Origin: an uncultured Clostridia bacterium
GTDB lineage: Bacteria > Bacillota > Clostridia > TANB77 > CAG-508
DNA length: 64,000 bases
Direction: 5' to 3'
NCBI GenBank assembly: GCA_944392805.1
Contig: CALXXZ010000009.1
Span: 1 to 64,000 of the forward strand
Part shown: one piece after another, positions 28,910 to 37,410 of the stretch
Numbering within the stretch: the stretch's first letter is position 1
How the letters are laid out: every line of letters begins with the position of its first letter
The notes under the pieces: model-generated
What the model was told of the DNA's origin: nothing
Databases searched by the model: none
Seen by the model: the letters and a program-made list of their open reading frames with translations, nothing else
Position numbers and translations under genes: made by a program

Positions 28910-29725
28910 ATGGATATAAAAAGAGTAACTTCAGCATTATTAGGATTTCCACTAGTTGTAATAATTTTAACGCTAGGGAGTAAATATTTAGTAGATATAT
29001 GTTTAGCAGTAATTGCATTACTTTCTATGCATGAGTATTTTAATGTGATAAAACACGAATGCAAGCCAATCAAATGGCTTGGATATTTATCATGTTTATT
29101 TATTGCATTAATTCATATTGTACCAGAGCATATACCACAAAATATAACAAATAGCATATTAATACTCATAGTACCAATTTTGATGTTAATAAGTTTTTTA
29201 CAAGTAATAATTACAAATATGAAAACGAATTTTAAAGATGTAGTATACACTTTATTTGGAATTTTATATGTAATAACAAGTATATCATTTATAGCATTAA
29301 CAAGAGGATTAGAAAATGGAATTATTATAGTTTGGTACGCAATAATTGCAGCTTGGGGAACAGATACATTTGCATATTTAGTAGGAAGAAAATGGGGAAA
29401 ACATAAATTTAGTGAAGTAAGTCCTAAAAAATCAATTGAGGGTTGTATTGCAGGTATAATTGGAGCAGTTGTGATTGCTGTAATATATACAATAGCAATA
29501 AATTCTATTTTTAAACTAGAATATTCATATTTATTTGTAATATTAATAACAACAATACTAAGTATAATTGGTCAAGTAGGAGACTTTACAGAGTCAAGTA
29601 TAAAAAGATATGTGAAGGTAAAAGATGCAAGTAATTTAATACCAGGACATGGAGGAATGTTAGATAGAATTGATAGCTTAATGTTTATAGCACCATTTGC
29701 ATATATATTTTTCCACATGATATAG
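28910..29725 (+). CDS. cdsA: Phosphatidate cytidylyltransferase
   Basis: 271-residue integral membrane enzyme making CDP-diacylglycerol from phosphatidate and CTP. About seven or eight hydrophobic segments are visible, and the C-terminal signature runs through SSIKRYVKVKDASNLIPGHGG and MLDRIDSL. AAGGAG precedes the ATG. It sits between uppS and a small gene leading into the zeta-like kinase. Confidence 0.95.
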   Translation: MDIKRVTSALLGFPLVVIILTLGSKYLVDICLAVIALLSMHEYFNVIKHECKPIKWLGYLSCLFIALIHIVPEHIPQNITNSILILIVPILMLISFLQVIITNMKTNFKDVVYTLFGILYVITSISFIALTRGLENGIIIVWYAIIAAWGTDTFAYLVGRKWGKHKFSEVSPKKSIEGCIAGIIGAVVIAVIYTIAINSIFKLEYSYLFVILITTILSIIGQVGDFTESSIKRYVKVKDASNLIPGHGGMLDRIDSLMFIAPFAYIFFHMI

Positions 29726-29744
29726 GATTGGAGTGAAAATAATA

Positions 29745-29939
29745 ATGAATGAAAATACAAAATTAGAAATAGCAGTTGAAGTAATGGCGGCAAAAATTGC
29801 AAAAACAGCACAAGAGGGAAAAAAACCAGAAGATAAAGAAATGCAACAATTGTTAAAAGAAAAGATTAAAATGTATCAAGGAAATCAAGAAACGCTTGAT
29901 AAAATAATAAATGTATATGGAAAAGAGTTAAAAAAATAA
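29745..29939 (+). CDS. Small helical protein upstream of the zeta-like kinase (possible antitoxin)
   Basis: 64 residues, charged and helical (KLEIAVEVMAAKIAKTAQEG and KEKIKMYQGNQETLDKIINVYG). TTGGAGTG lies about 10 bases before the ATG at 29745; the in-frame GTG at 29733 overlaps that site and is unlikely. It ends 20 bases before the zeta-like gene. Its size and position fit an antitoxin of an epsilon-zeta-like pair, but I recognise no antitoxin sequence in it, so this is inferred from position only. Confidence 0.6.
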   Translation: MNENTKLEIAVEVMAAKIAKTAQEGKKPEDKEMQQLLKEKIKMYQGNQETLDKIINVYGKELKK

Positions 29940-29959
29940 TAATTAGAGGAGCAGTTAAA

Positions 29960-30955
29960 GTGAAAGAGAATGAACAAGATATATTAAAAAAGTATAAATT
30001 AACTGAAGAAGAACATAAAAATTATTATGAAATAATAAAAAGAATATATACAAGTGGAAAAACACCAGTTGAAAATCCAATATCAGTAATAATAGGTGGG
30101 CAAACAGGTGCAGGCAAAAGCGGGATAATAGGATATTCAACAAGAATGTTTGAAGATGAAAATGTTGTAATAATTAATAGTGATGAAATAAAACCATTTC
30201 ACCCTAAGAGCGAGGAAATAGCTAAATTATATCCAGAATTATATACAAAAATAACAGATCAAGAAAGTAATACTTGGACCAGTAATTTATTTGAAGAGTT
30301 GAGAAGAAATAAATATAATATTATTTTTGAAGGAACAATGAAGAATAATAGAATAGCTGACGAATCTATAAGTGAGTTGCAAGAACTAGGATATACTGTA
30401 ATTGTAAGAGGATTATCAGTATGTGATTTAGAAAGTAGAATTTCTATATTAGAAAGATATGAAGCACAAGTAGCAGTTAAAGGATGGGGAAGATTAGTAG
30501 TAACAGAACATCATAACCAGACATATAATGGTATGCCAAATACGATAGGGTATATAGAAGAAAAAGATAAATATGATGTGCTAGAAATATTCGCGAGAGG
30601 TGAAGTACCATATGAACCAACTATAATTTATTCAAAACATAATGAAAAACAAGAAGAAAAAATACAAAAAGCTTTAGAAGGAAAAAGATGTGTTTCAAAA
30701 TTTTCAAGAAAATATGGATATGAAAACGGAAGAGATGCAATATTAAAAAATAGAGAAGAAGAATATGATATTGTAATTCCGACATTAGGAGAAAGAATAA
30801 AAAAAGTATTATATGCAATGAAATCAAGAAATGCATCAGAAGAAGAAACACAAACTGTTTTAAATTTATTAAACGAATATGAAGAACTATTAAAAAAAAA
30901 GAAAATAAATAAGAAAACAGATGTAACTCACGATGATGCTGGAACAGAACGATAG
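29960..30955 (+). CDS. Zeta-toxin-family kinase
   Basis: 331 residues of the zeta-toxin/PezT-like P-loop kinase family. The Walker A motif IIGGQTGAGKSG is near residues 43-54, then INSDEIKPFHP, FEGTMKNNRIADESI and a helical region with charged residues. Zeta toxins phosphorylate UDP-N-acetylglucosamine and so block peptidoglycan synthesis; other members have unknown targets. Start is GTG after AGAGGAG. It lies within an envelope-lipid operon, at the place often held by dxr, between cdsA and rseP, with a small helical gene before it. Whether it is toxic is unknown. Confidence 0.82.
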   Translation: MKENEQDILKKYKLTEEEHKNYYEIIKRIYTSGKTPVENPISVIIGGQTGAGKSGIIGYSTRMFEDENVVIINSDEIKPFHPKSEEIAKLYPELYTKITDQESNTWTSNLFEELRRNKYNIIFEGTMKNNRIADESISELQELGYTVIVRGLSVCDLESRISILERYEAQVAVKGWGRLVVTEHHNQTYNGMPNTIGYIEEKDKYDVLEIFARGEVPYEPTIIYSKHNEKQEEKIQKALEGKRCVSKFSRKYGYENGRDAILKNREEEYDIVIPTLGERIKKVLYAMKSRNASEEETQTVLNLLNEYEELLKKKKINKKTDVTHDDAGTER

Positions 30956-30964
30956 GAGGAAAAC

Positions 30965-31735
30965 TTGTTTAGTTTTATAATTAATGCAATCAAAATAATA
31001 TTTTTATTAGGATTTTTAATACTTATCCATGAAGGAGGACATTTTTTAGTAGCAAAACTTTGTAATGTAAAAGTAAAAGAATTTGCTATAGGATTTGGAA
31101 AAACAATATGGCAAAAACAAGGAAAAGAAACAAAATATGCTATTAGATTAATTCCACTTGGTGGATTTGTTAGTATGGAAGGCGAAGATGAGGAGTCAGA
31201 TGATGAAAGGTCTTTTGCAAAAGCAAGTGTAGGAAAGAGGATGGCAATTGTTGTTGCAGGAGCTACTGTTAATATAATTTTTGGTATATTAGTATTTTTT
31301 ATATTAATTTCGACAGTTGGGCTTCAATTTGCTGACCCTGCTAAAGATACATTTTTAAATAGAATGTATTATGGAGCTAAAGGTACAGGCGAATTTATCT
31401 TAACTATTTTTGAAAGCATAAAAATGTTGTTTACAGGAGGGTTTGCAGTAGACCAAATGGTTGGAATTGTTGGAATCTCAGAAGTTGTTGTTCAAACTAG
31501 TGGAATCGCAAATTATATATATTTATTGGCTGTTATTTCAGTTTCTCTAGGTGTTACAAATTTACTACCAATTCCAGCACTTGACGGAGGAAAATTAGTT
31601 ATTTTGCTAATTGAATTGATTAGAAGAAAACCTATGAAACTTGAAACAGAGGCTAAAATTCAACTAATTGGATTTTCAATTTTGTTGGCTTTAACATTCT
31701 TCGTGACTTATAATGATATAGCTAGAATATTTTGA
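30965..31735 (+). CDS. rseP: Site-2-type membrane metalloprotease, short form
   Basis: 256-residue intramembrane zinc protease. The zinc-binding HEGGHF is in the first membrane segment (about residues 19-24), GFGKTIW and RLIPLGGFVSM follow, and the third ligand region is PIPALDGGK. Typical RseP/RasP proteins (340-450 residues) carry a PDZ domain between these parts; here the spacer is only about 130 residues with no visible PDZ. The start is TTG after AGGAGG. It is the last gene of the operon and may release membrane-bound anti-sigma factors or clear signal peptides. Confidence 0.9.
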   Translation: MFSFIINAIKIIFLLGFLILIHEGGHFLVAKLCNVKVKEFAIGFGKTIWQKQGKETKYAIRLIPLGGFVSMEGEDEESDDERSFAKASVGKRMAIVVAGATVNIIFGILVFFILISTVGLQFADPAKDTFLNRMYYGAKGTGEFILTIFESIKMLFTGGFAVDQMVGIVGISEVVVQTSGIANYIYLLAVISVSLGVTNLLPIPALDGGKLVILLIELIRRKPMKLETEAKIQLIGFSILLALTFFVTYNDIARIF

Positions 31736-31740
31736 TATAA

Positions 31741-31772
31741 AAAAAGTTCTATTTTATAATAGAACTTTTTTA
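31741..31772. terminator. Terminator between rseP and the pilin-like gene
   Basis: 13-bp stem (AAAAAGTTCTATT/AATAGAACTTTTT) with a TTAT loop. It is T-rich on both strands, so it serves both converging genes. Confidence 0.85.
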
Positions 31773-31774
31773 TG

Positions 31775-31905
31775 TTATACATTTATATAAAGCTGGGTAC
31801 GGAACGAATAGTACATGCTTTGATTTCCTGAAGTATAAAAATCACGATCACCAGCCGGATTGCTGTTACCTACGAAGTGATAGTCGCCACCTCGAGGGAC
31901 ACCAT
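31775..31905 (-). other. Probable DGR variable region of target 1
   Basis: C-terminal coding segment from RGGDYHF to SFRTQLYI. It is more GC-rich than its surroundings, and codons such as GAC, CAC, TTC and TAT fall where AAC or AAT stands in typical templates. Inference from pattern; the template repeat was not seen. Confidence 0.5.
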
Positions 31906-33376
31906 TGCTTGTGTTTTGATATGTTTCTTGTGTCCATTCCATTGTATTACCAGCTAAATCATATATATTATTTGCTTTCCAATACTCACTTCTTCCTGTT
32001 GTATAATTCATATTTGTAGGTCCTGAATCTATGGATGCATTTCCTGATGAATTGTAATAGTTTCCCCAACCACTACTATCTATTAATACTTCTTCTTCTG
32101 TTTTTTCTTCTGTTTCTATTATCCAATTTAATGTTCTATCCCATCCAGCCCCTGTTATTAATTGACCTGATACTGCTAAATTAGTGCTATACATTTTTCT
32201 TGATAAGCTATTTGCCAAATAAACTGATATATAATTATAAACATAGGCTCCTTTTTTACTTACTAAAGTATTTGTATCTGATGTTGAGGAAGTCCTTGGG
32301 GATGTTGTTACTCCATCGCCTGCTTCATATCTTCCTATATAAAAGCCACCATATTTATTTACACTTTCTAGATTTTGGTTACGGTCTTCTAAAAAAGAAG
32401 GATTACTAAAAGATTTTTCTATAAAAATCATATCTTGTGCATATAAACTTGATACTCGTTTTGTTGCCGTTTCTGACATTGTTTCTGTTTTTACATCTAC
32501 TTTATATATACCATTTTTGGTCATTGGTATTTCATCATTATATGTTTTTCCATTCGCTTCTATTGATGATTGTTCTCCTTCTGCATTTGTTACTATTATT
32601 TCTTTTATTTCTTCACTACTTTCTACTTCCAACATTAATTTTTGATTTTGATTTACTGGTACCCATACAAACTGATTTCCTTTTTTAGAGTTATTTAAAT
32701 CATCTCCAGAAACATCGGATATTACCACTCCTTCGTCTTTAGTTCCTCTCACATAATAAAAACCTTGTGGAATTGGCACATTTTCATTTGTTACTTCTTT
32801 TACATTCGGTAAATCATTTGGATCTAATTTTATATTGTTATAAGTTAATGTTAAATTTACTGATAAAATAGGCTCAGGTTCTTCTGGTTTATCAACTTTA
32901 TCCTGTAAAGTTATTTCATCATCTGAATCAGCAGTATAATAAAGTACACCATCCATTTCTATACCTCTTGCATAATAAATGTGATGGCTTTGTTCATTTA
33001 TTATATAGAGATTATCATAATTTAAAGTATCTTGTTCTGAAGTAATATTTTCAAAATCAGAACCATAATTTAATGAAATACCATCTAGTGCATGTAAATC
33101 TATAACATAATATTTATCATTGTCATTTGGTTCAGGTGAAAAATATCTAGTTCCCCAATATTCAATTTCTGCTGGTAAAGCACCATATTTTGCATTATAA
33201 GCTTCAACTTTATCGGACAGTAATTCAATATCATTATACATCATCTTTAGATTTCTCATTTTTATTCCATTTTTGGCATTATAAACTAATAATGATGATA
33301 TAATAATTAATATGGTAACAGCTATTACTAAAGTAATAAGAGTTATTCCTTTGTTTTTTCTTTTCAATTTATTCAT
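31775..33376 (-). CDS. Pilin-like protein with SUMF1/C-type-lectin C-terminus (putative DGR target 1)
   Basis: 533 residues. The N-terminus is a type IV prepilin: a basic leader, Gly, then GITLITLVIAVTILIIISSL as the hydrophobic stalk. A conserved ~135-residue pilin body follows, then a low-complexity Pro/Glu linker, and the C-terminal ~230 residues resemble the formylglycine-generating-enzyme fold (KYGGFYIGRYEAG, NIYDLAGNTMEWTQE, VPRGGDY, SFRTQLYI). That end layout (RGG, variable segment, PAGDR, SFRT.LYI) is typical of variable domains in DGR targets. The last ~130 bases are richer in GC than the rest, with aromatic and small residues at positions usually varied by A-to-N change. No RT or template repeat is in the window. 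Confidence 0.8.
   Translation of the reverse strand: MNKLKRKNKGITLITLVIAVTILIIISSLLVYNAKNGIKMRNLKMMYNDIELLSDKVEAYNAKYGALPAEIEYWGTRYFSPEPNDNDKYYVIDLHALDGISLNYGSDFENITSEQDTLNYDNLYIINEQSHHIYYARGIEMDGVLYYTADSDDEITLQDKVDKPEEPEPILSVNLTLTYNNIKLDPNDLPNVKEVTNENVPIPQGFYYVRGTKDEGVVISDVSGDDLNNSKKGNQFVWVPVNQNQKLMLEVESSEEIKEIIVTNAEGEQSSIEANGKTYNDEIPMTKNGIYKVDVKTETMSETATKRVSSLYAQDMIFIEKSFSNPSFLEDRNQNLESVNKYGGFYIGRYEAGDGVTTSPRTSSTSDTNTLVSKKGAYVYNYISVYLANSLSRKMYSTNLAVSGQLITGAGWDRTLNWIIETEEKTEEEVLIDSSGWGNYYNSSGNASIDSGPTNMNYTTGRSEYWKANNIYDLAGNTMEWTQETYQNTSNGVPRGGDYHFVGNSNPAGDRDFYTSGNQSMYYSFRTQLYINV
32879..33289 (-). repeat. 411-bp inverted repeat, left copy (pilin body)
   Basis: Pairs with 33703-34113 in opposite orientation. 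The two copies align over 411 bases without a visible gap, with scattered mostly silent differences. It covers the pilin bodies of the two divergent genes. Confidence 0.85.
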
Positions 33377-33621
33377 ATGTTATACCTCAAAAAATTCTAA
33401 TATATAATCTTTTGTAAAATAGATTTTTTTTATCGTTAAATTATATAATTAAAGATATTATATAACATATATATATCATTTACAATGGAAAAAATCAACA
33501 CATTCATAAAAATAAATTTTAAATTATAAATAATAATTCTATAACCAGAAACTTGATATCGTTATAGTTTCAAAAGATTATTCTTTCATTAATTATATAA
33601 ATTAATGAAAGAAGGAGACAA

Positions 33622-35451
33622 ATGAAAAAAAGTAGAGAAACAGGAATTACATTAATAACTTTAACAATAGCAGTATGTATATTAATAGTAATATCGTCAC
33701 TCTTAGTTTATAATGCCAAAAATGGAATAAAAATGAGAAATCTAAAGATGATGTATAATGATATTGAACTATTGTCAGACAAAGTTGAAGCTTATAATGC
33801 CAAATATGGTGCTTTACCAGCAGAAATTGAATATTGGGGAATTAGATATTTTTCGCCTGAACCAAATGATAATGATAAGTATTATGTTATAGATTTACAT
33901 GCACTAGATGGTATTTCATTAAATTATGGTTCTGATTTTGAAAATATTACTTCAGAACAAGATACTTTAAATTATGATAATCTCTATATAATAAATGAAC
34001 AAAGCCATCACATTTATTATGCAAGAGGTATAGAAATGGATGGTGTACTTTATTATACAGCAGATTCAGATGATGAAATAACTTTACAGGATAAAGTTGA
34101 TAAACCCGAAGAATCTGATGAACCAGATGAAGAACCAGACGATAAGCCAGTAGATAAACCAGAAACAGGAGGGGCAACATTTTCAAGACAATGGGGAGTA
34201 ATAGAAATAGAATTTTTAGATAGTACAAGTTATGATACAACTACAACGCCAAACGAACCTAATATGACAGATGATATGAAAGCAGTATATTGGGAAAATG
34301 GAGTAGAAAAAGTAGAAGGAGAGTCAGCAGATTTCGATAAAAGCAAATGGTATAACTATATAGCTCAAACAGGAGCAACAACATCAGGAGGAACAAGCAA
34401 ATGGGCAAATGCAAAAACAAGTGATGGAAGTTATTGGGTATGGATACCAAGATATGCATATAGGATAGTATATTTTGATAAGATAACACATAGAGATGCA
34501 TATAGAGCAGATAATACACAAACAGAAGGAATAATAGGATATAGCGATGCAAGAGGACTAGTAGATAAAGATGGAAAAACACCAAAGTATATGGGAGAAC
34601 CAGTAACAAGTATAGGAGTAGGAGAAAATAAATTAAGACCACACCCAGCATCCGAAGATGGAACTTCAACAGGATTTACACAAGGAGAATGGGATAGTAA
34701 ATTAGAGGGAATATGGGTAGCAAAATATGAGGTATGCCAAAGAGGAACAACAATAAAATCTATACCAGGAGTACAAAGTTATAGAAATATAGAGATAGGA
34801 GATGCATATACAAAAGGATATAATTATGATAGAGAAAAAGAAAGTCATATGATGAAAAATAGCGAATGGGGAGCAGTAGCATATTTAACTGATAGTAAAT
34901 ATGGAAGAAATGGAACTGCAGTTAGTCTAAATTCAAATAATGGTTATTATACAGGAGGAACAATAGGAGCAACAGCATTAACAAATCCATTACAAAGTAC
35001 AACAGGAAATGAATATGGAATATATGATACAGTAGGAGGAGCAGATGAATATGTTACAGGCTATGTAGCTGATTCGAGTCATGGTAATGGAAATTCATTT
35101 GCATCAACAGATAATACAACAAACAACAAGACTGATAGTACAAAATATGCAACCGTGTATAAAATGTCAAGTTCAAATGATAATAGAGATAATTATTTCG
35201 AAAATGAAAATAGAGTATTTGGAGATGGAACAATTGAGACATCAACAAATGGAACAGGTACTCAAGCATGGTATGCATCGTCATCGTCTTCTTTTTTTAT
35301 AGGCGTTTCCGGTGCCAATTTTCCATTTTTCGAGCGCAGTGGAGGAATACAAAGAACATATCGGTCCAGGTTCTTTCTATTTCAGCTACACCCATGGGGA
35401 TGGCCCCGACAACTGCAGTTTTCGTGCGTGTTTAGTAGTAAAGTAATGTGA
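33622..35451 (+). CDS. Pilin-like protein with SUMF1/C-type-lectin C-terminus, frameshifted in its variable region (putative DGR target 2)
   Basis: 609 residues as read. Prepilin N-terminus (GITLITLTIAVCILIVISSL), a pilin body nearly identical to target 1, a Pro/Glu/Asp-rich linker, then a SUMF1-like domain (SYWVWIPRYAYRIVYFDK, SHMMKNSEWGAVAYLTDSKY, STTGNEYGIYDTVGG) known from Clostridial DGR targets. The end turns GC-rich after QAWYASSSSSFF. In the current frame it runs out as SRFFLFQLHPW to 35451. One base later the frame reads GPGSFYFSYTHGDGPDNC and SFRACLVVK, stopping at 35446, the expected family ending. A single-base indel between 35336 and 35368 therefore broke the variable domain. AGAAGGAGA precedes the ATG. 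Confidence 0.82.
   Translation: MKKSRETGITLITLTIAVCILIVISSLLVYNAKNGIKMRNLKMMYNDIELLSDKVEAYNAKYGALPAEIEYWGIRYFSPEPNDNDKYYVIDLHALDGISLNYGSDFENITSEQDTLNYDNLYIINEQSHHIYYARGIEMDGVLYYTADSDDEITLQDKVDKPEESDEPDEEPDDKPVDKPETGGATFSRQWGVIEIEFLDSTSYDTTTTPNEPNMTDDMKAVYWENGVEKVEGESADFDKSKWYNYIAQTGATTSGGTSKWANAKTSDGSYWVWIPRYAYRIVYFDKITHRDAYRADNTQTEGIIGYSDARGLVDKDGKTPKYMGEPVTSIGVGENKLRPHPASEDGTSTGFTQGEWDSKLEGIWVAKYEVCQRGTTIKSIPGVQSYRNIEIGDAYTKGYNYDREKESHMMKNSEWGAVAYLTDSKYGRNGTAVSLNSNNGYYTGGTIGATALTNPLQSTTGNEYGIYDTVGGADEYVTGYVADSSHGNGNSFASTDNTTNNKTDSTKYATVYKMSSSNDNRDNYFENENRVFGDGTIETSTNGTGTQAWYASSSSSFFIGVSGANFPFFERSGGIQRTYRSRFFLFQLHPWGWPRQLQFSCVFSSKVM
33703..34113 (+). repeat. 411-bp inverted repeat, right copy (pilin body)
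   Basis: Reverse-oriented partner of 32879-33289. The 413 bases between the copies hold the two leader-peptide regions and the shared divergent promoter region (33377-33621), which holds no other gene. Confidence 0.85.
35265..35446 (+). other. Probable DGR variable region of target 2, with +1 frameshift
   Basis: From AWYASSSSSFF to SFRACLVVK in two frames. GC-rich patch in AT-rich DNA, with many AGC, TAC, CAT, GGC and GAC codons. The spacing from FFER to GxF.F fits the family only if one base is removed. Confidence 0.6.
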
Positions 35452-35532
35452 AATCTGAGTTTGTCAAGTTAACTGTGTAAATTCATAAAATCCTGAAATG
35501 TGAACTGACTGAAATATAAAAGATTAGAGAAG

Positions 35533-35560
35533 AATAGCAAGAAACCTTGCTATTTTCTTT
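35533..35560 (+). terminator. Terminator downstream of the pilin-like gene
   Basis: 9-bp stem AATAGCAAG/CTTGCTATT with an AAAC loop, followed by TTCTTT. Confidence 0.75.
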
Positions 35561-35608
35561 AATTTGTAGTAAAATATAGAAATGAAAAAATCGGATGGGG
35601 GAATAGCG

Positions 35609-37369
35609 ATGTATAGAACACACAATTTAGGAGAATTAAAAATAAAAAATGTAGGAGAAGAAGTAGAATTAGCAGGGTGGATACAAAAAATCCGTAACTT
35701 AGGAGGAATGATATTTATAGACCTAAGAGACCAATTCGGAGTAACACAAATAGTAATAAATGATGAAGAACTACAAGAACAAGCAAAAGAACTAACAACA
35801 GAAAGTTGTATACACATATGTGGTAAAGTTGTGGAAAGAAGTAGCAAAAATCCTAAAATGGCGACAGGAGAAATAGAAGTAGTAGCAAACAAAATAGAAG
35901 TATTAGGAAAATGTAAAAATGTATTACCATTTGAAATAAATACAGACCAAGAAGTAAGAGAAGACTTAAGACTAGAATACAGATTTTTAGACTTAAGAAA
36001 CGAAAAATTGCATAACAACATATTATTACGTTCAAAAATACTAAAAACATTAAGAGACAAAATGGATGAATTAGGATTTTATGAAATACAAACACCAATA
36101 TTAGCAAACTCATCACCAGAAGGTGCAAGAGACTATTTAGTACCAAGTAGACTTCATGCAGGAGAATTTTATGCATTACCACAAGCACCTCAACAATTCA
36201 AACAATTATTAATGGTAAGTGGATTTGACAAATACTTTCAAATAGCACCATGCTTTAGAGATGAAGACCCAAGAGCAGACAGAGCACCAGGAGAATTTTA
36301 TCAACTAGACTTTGAAATGAGTTTTGCAACACAAGAAGACGTATTCAAAGTAATGGAAGAAGTAATTCCATACACATTCAAAAAATTCACAAACTGGAAA
36401 GTAGATGAAGGACCATTCATAAGAATTCCATATAAAGAAGCAATGGAAAAATACGGAATAGACAAACCAGATTTAAGAAATCCATTAATAATTCAAGATG
36501 TAACAAAAGTATTTGAAGGAACAGAATTTAATGCATTTAAAGATAAAACAATAAAAGCAATAGTAGTTCCAAATGGGGCAGAACAAGGAAGAAAATTCTT
36601 TGACAAAATGACAGAATTTGCAGTAGAAGAATGTAGTGCAAAAGGATTAGCATGGACAAAATTTGAAACAGATGGAACAATAGCAGGAGGAATTGCAAAA
36701 TTCATAACAGAAGATGCAAAAGCAAAACTTCAAAATGAATACGGAGTAAAATCAGGAGACAGCATATTCTTTATAGCAGACGAATTACAAACTGCACAAA
36801 AAATAGCAGGACTTGTAAGAATAGAACTAGGAAAACGATTAGACCTAATAGAAAAAGATGTATACAGATTCTGTTTTATAGTAGATTTCCCAATGTATGA
36901 ACTATCAGATGAAGGAAAAATAGACTTTTCACATAATCCATTCTCAATGCCACAAGGAGGATTAGAAGCCTTAAATAACAAAGAACCATTAGACATAGTA
37001 GCATATCAATTTGACTTAGTATGTAATGGATATGAAATGGCATCAGGAGCAGTAAGAAATCATAATCCAGAAATAATGATAAAAGCATTTGAAATAGCAG
37101 GATACACAGAAGAAGATGTAAAAAATAGATTTGGAGCATTATATAATGCATTTCAATATGGAACACCACCACATGCAGGAGCTGCACCTGGATTAGACAG
37201 AATGGTAATGTTAATAGCAGATTCTACAAATATAAGAGAAGTAATAGCATTCCCTAAAAATAAAAAAGCAAGAGACTTATTAATGGGAGCACCATCAGTT
37301 GTAACTAAACAACAACTAGATGATGTACATATTCAAATTTTAAAGGATGACAAACCTAATATTAAATAA
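35609..37369 (+). CDS. aspS: Aspartyl-tRNA synthetase
   Basis: 586-residue class II synthetase. It has an OB-fold anticodon domain at the N-terminus (VELAGWIQKIRNLGGMIFID), motif 2 (FRDEDPRADRAPGEFYQLD), a bacterial GAD insertion and motif 3 near the end (HAGAAPGLDRMVM). Length is normal. An in-frame ATG occurs at 35582, but GGGGG lies before the ATG at 35609, where the family sequence begins (MYRTHNLGEL), so that start is used. mnmA follows. Confidence 0.96.
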   Translation: MYRTHNLGELKIKNVGEEVELAGWIQKIRNLGGMIFIDLRDQFGVTQIVINDEELQEQAKELTTESCIHICGKVVERSSKNPKMATGEIEVVANKIEVLGKCKNVLPFEINTDQEVREDLRLEYRFLDLRNEKLHNNILLRSKILKTLRDKMDELGFYEIQTPILANSSPEGARDYLVPSRLHAGEFYALPQAPQQFKQLLMVSGFDKYFQIAPCFRDEDPRADRAPGEFYQLDFEMSFATQEDVFKVMEEVIPYTFKKFTNWKVDEGPFIRIPYKEAMEKYGIDKPDLRNPLIIQDVTKVFEGTEFNAFKDKTIKAIVVPNGAEQGRKFFDKMTEFAVEECSAKGLAWTKFETDGTIAGGIAKFITEDAKAKLQNEYGVKSGDSIFFIADELQTAQKIAGLVRIELGKRLDLIEKDVYRFCFIVDFPMYELSDEGKIDFSHNPFSMPQGGLEALNNKEPLDIVAYQFDLVCNGYEMASGAVRNHNPEIMIKAFEIAGYTEEDVKNRFGALYNAFQYGTPPHAGAAPGLDRMVMLIADSTNIREVIAFPKNKKARDLLMGAPSVVTKQQLDDVHIQILKDDKPNIK

Positions 37370-37410
37370 TCTTGCTAAGAGACAGTTATTGATAAAATTA
37401 GGAGAAAAAA

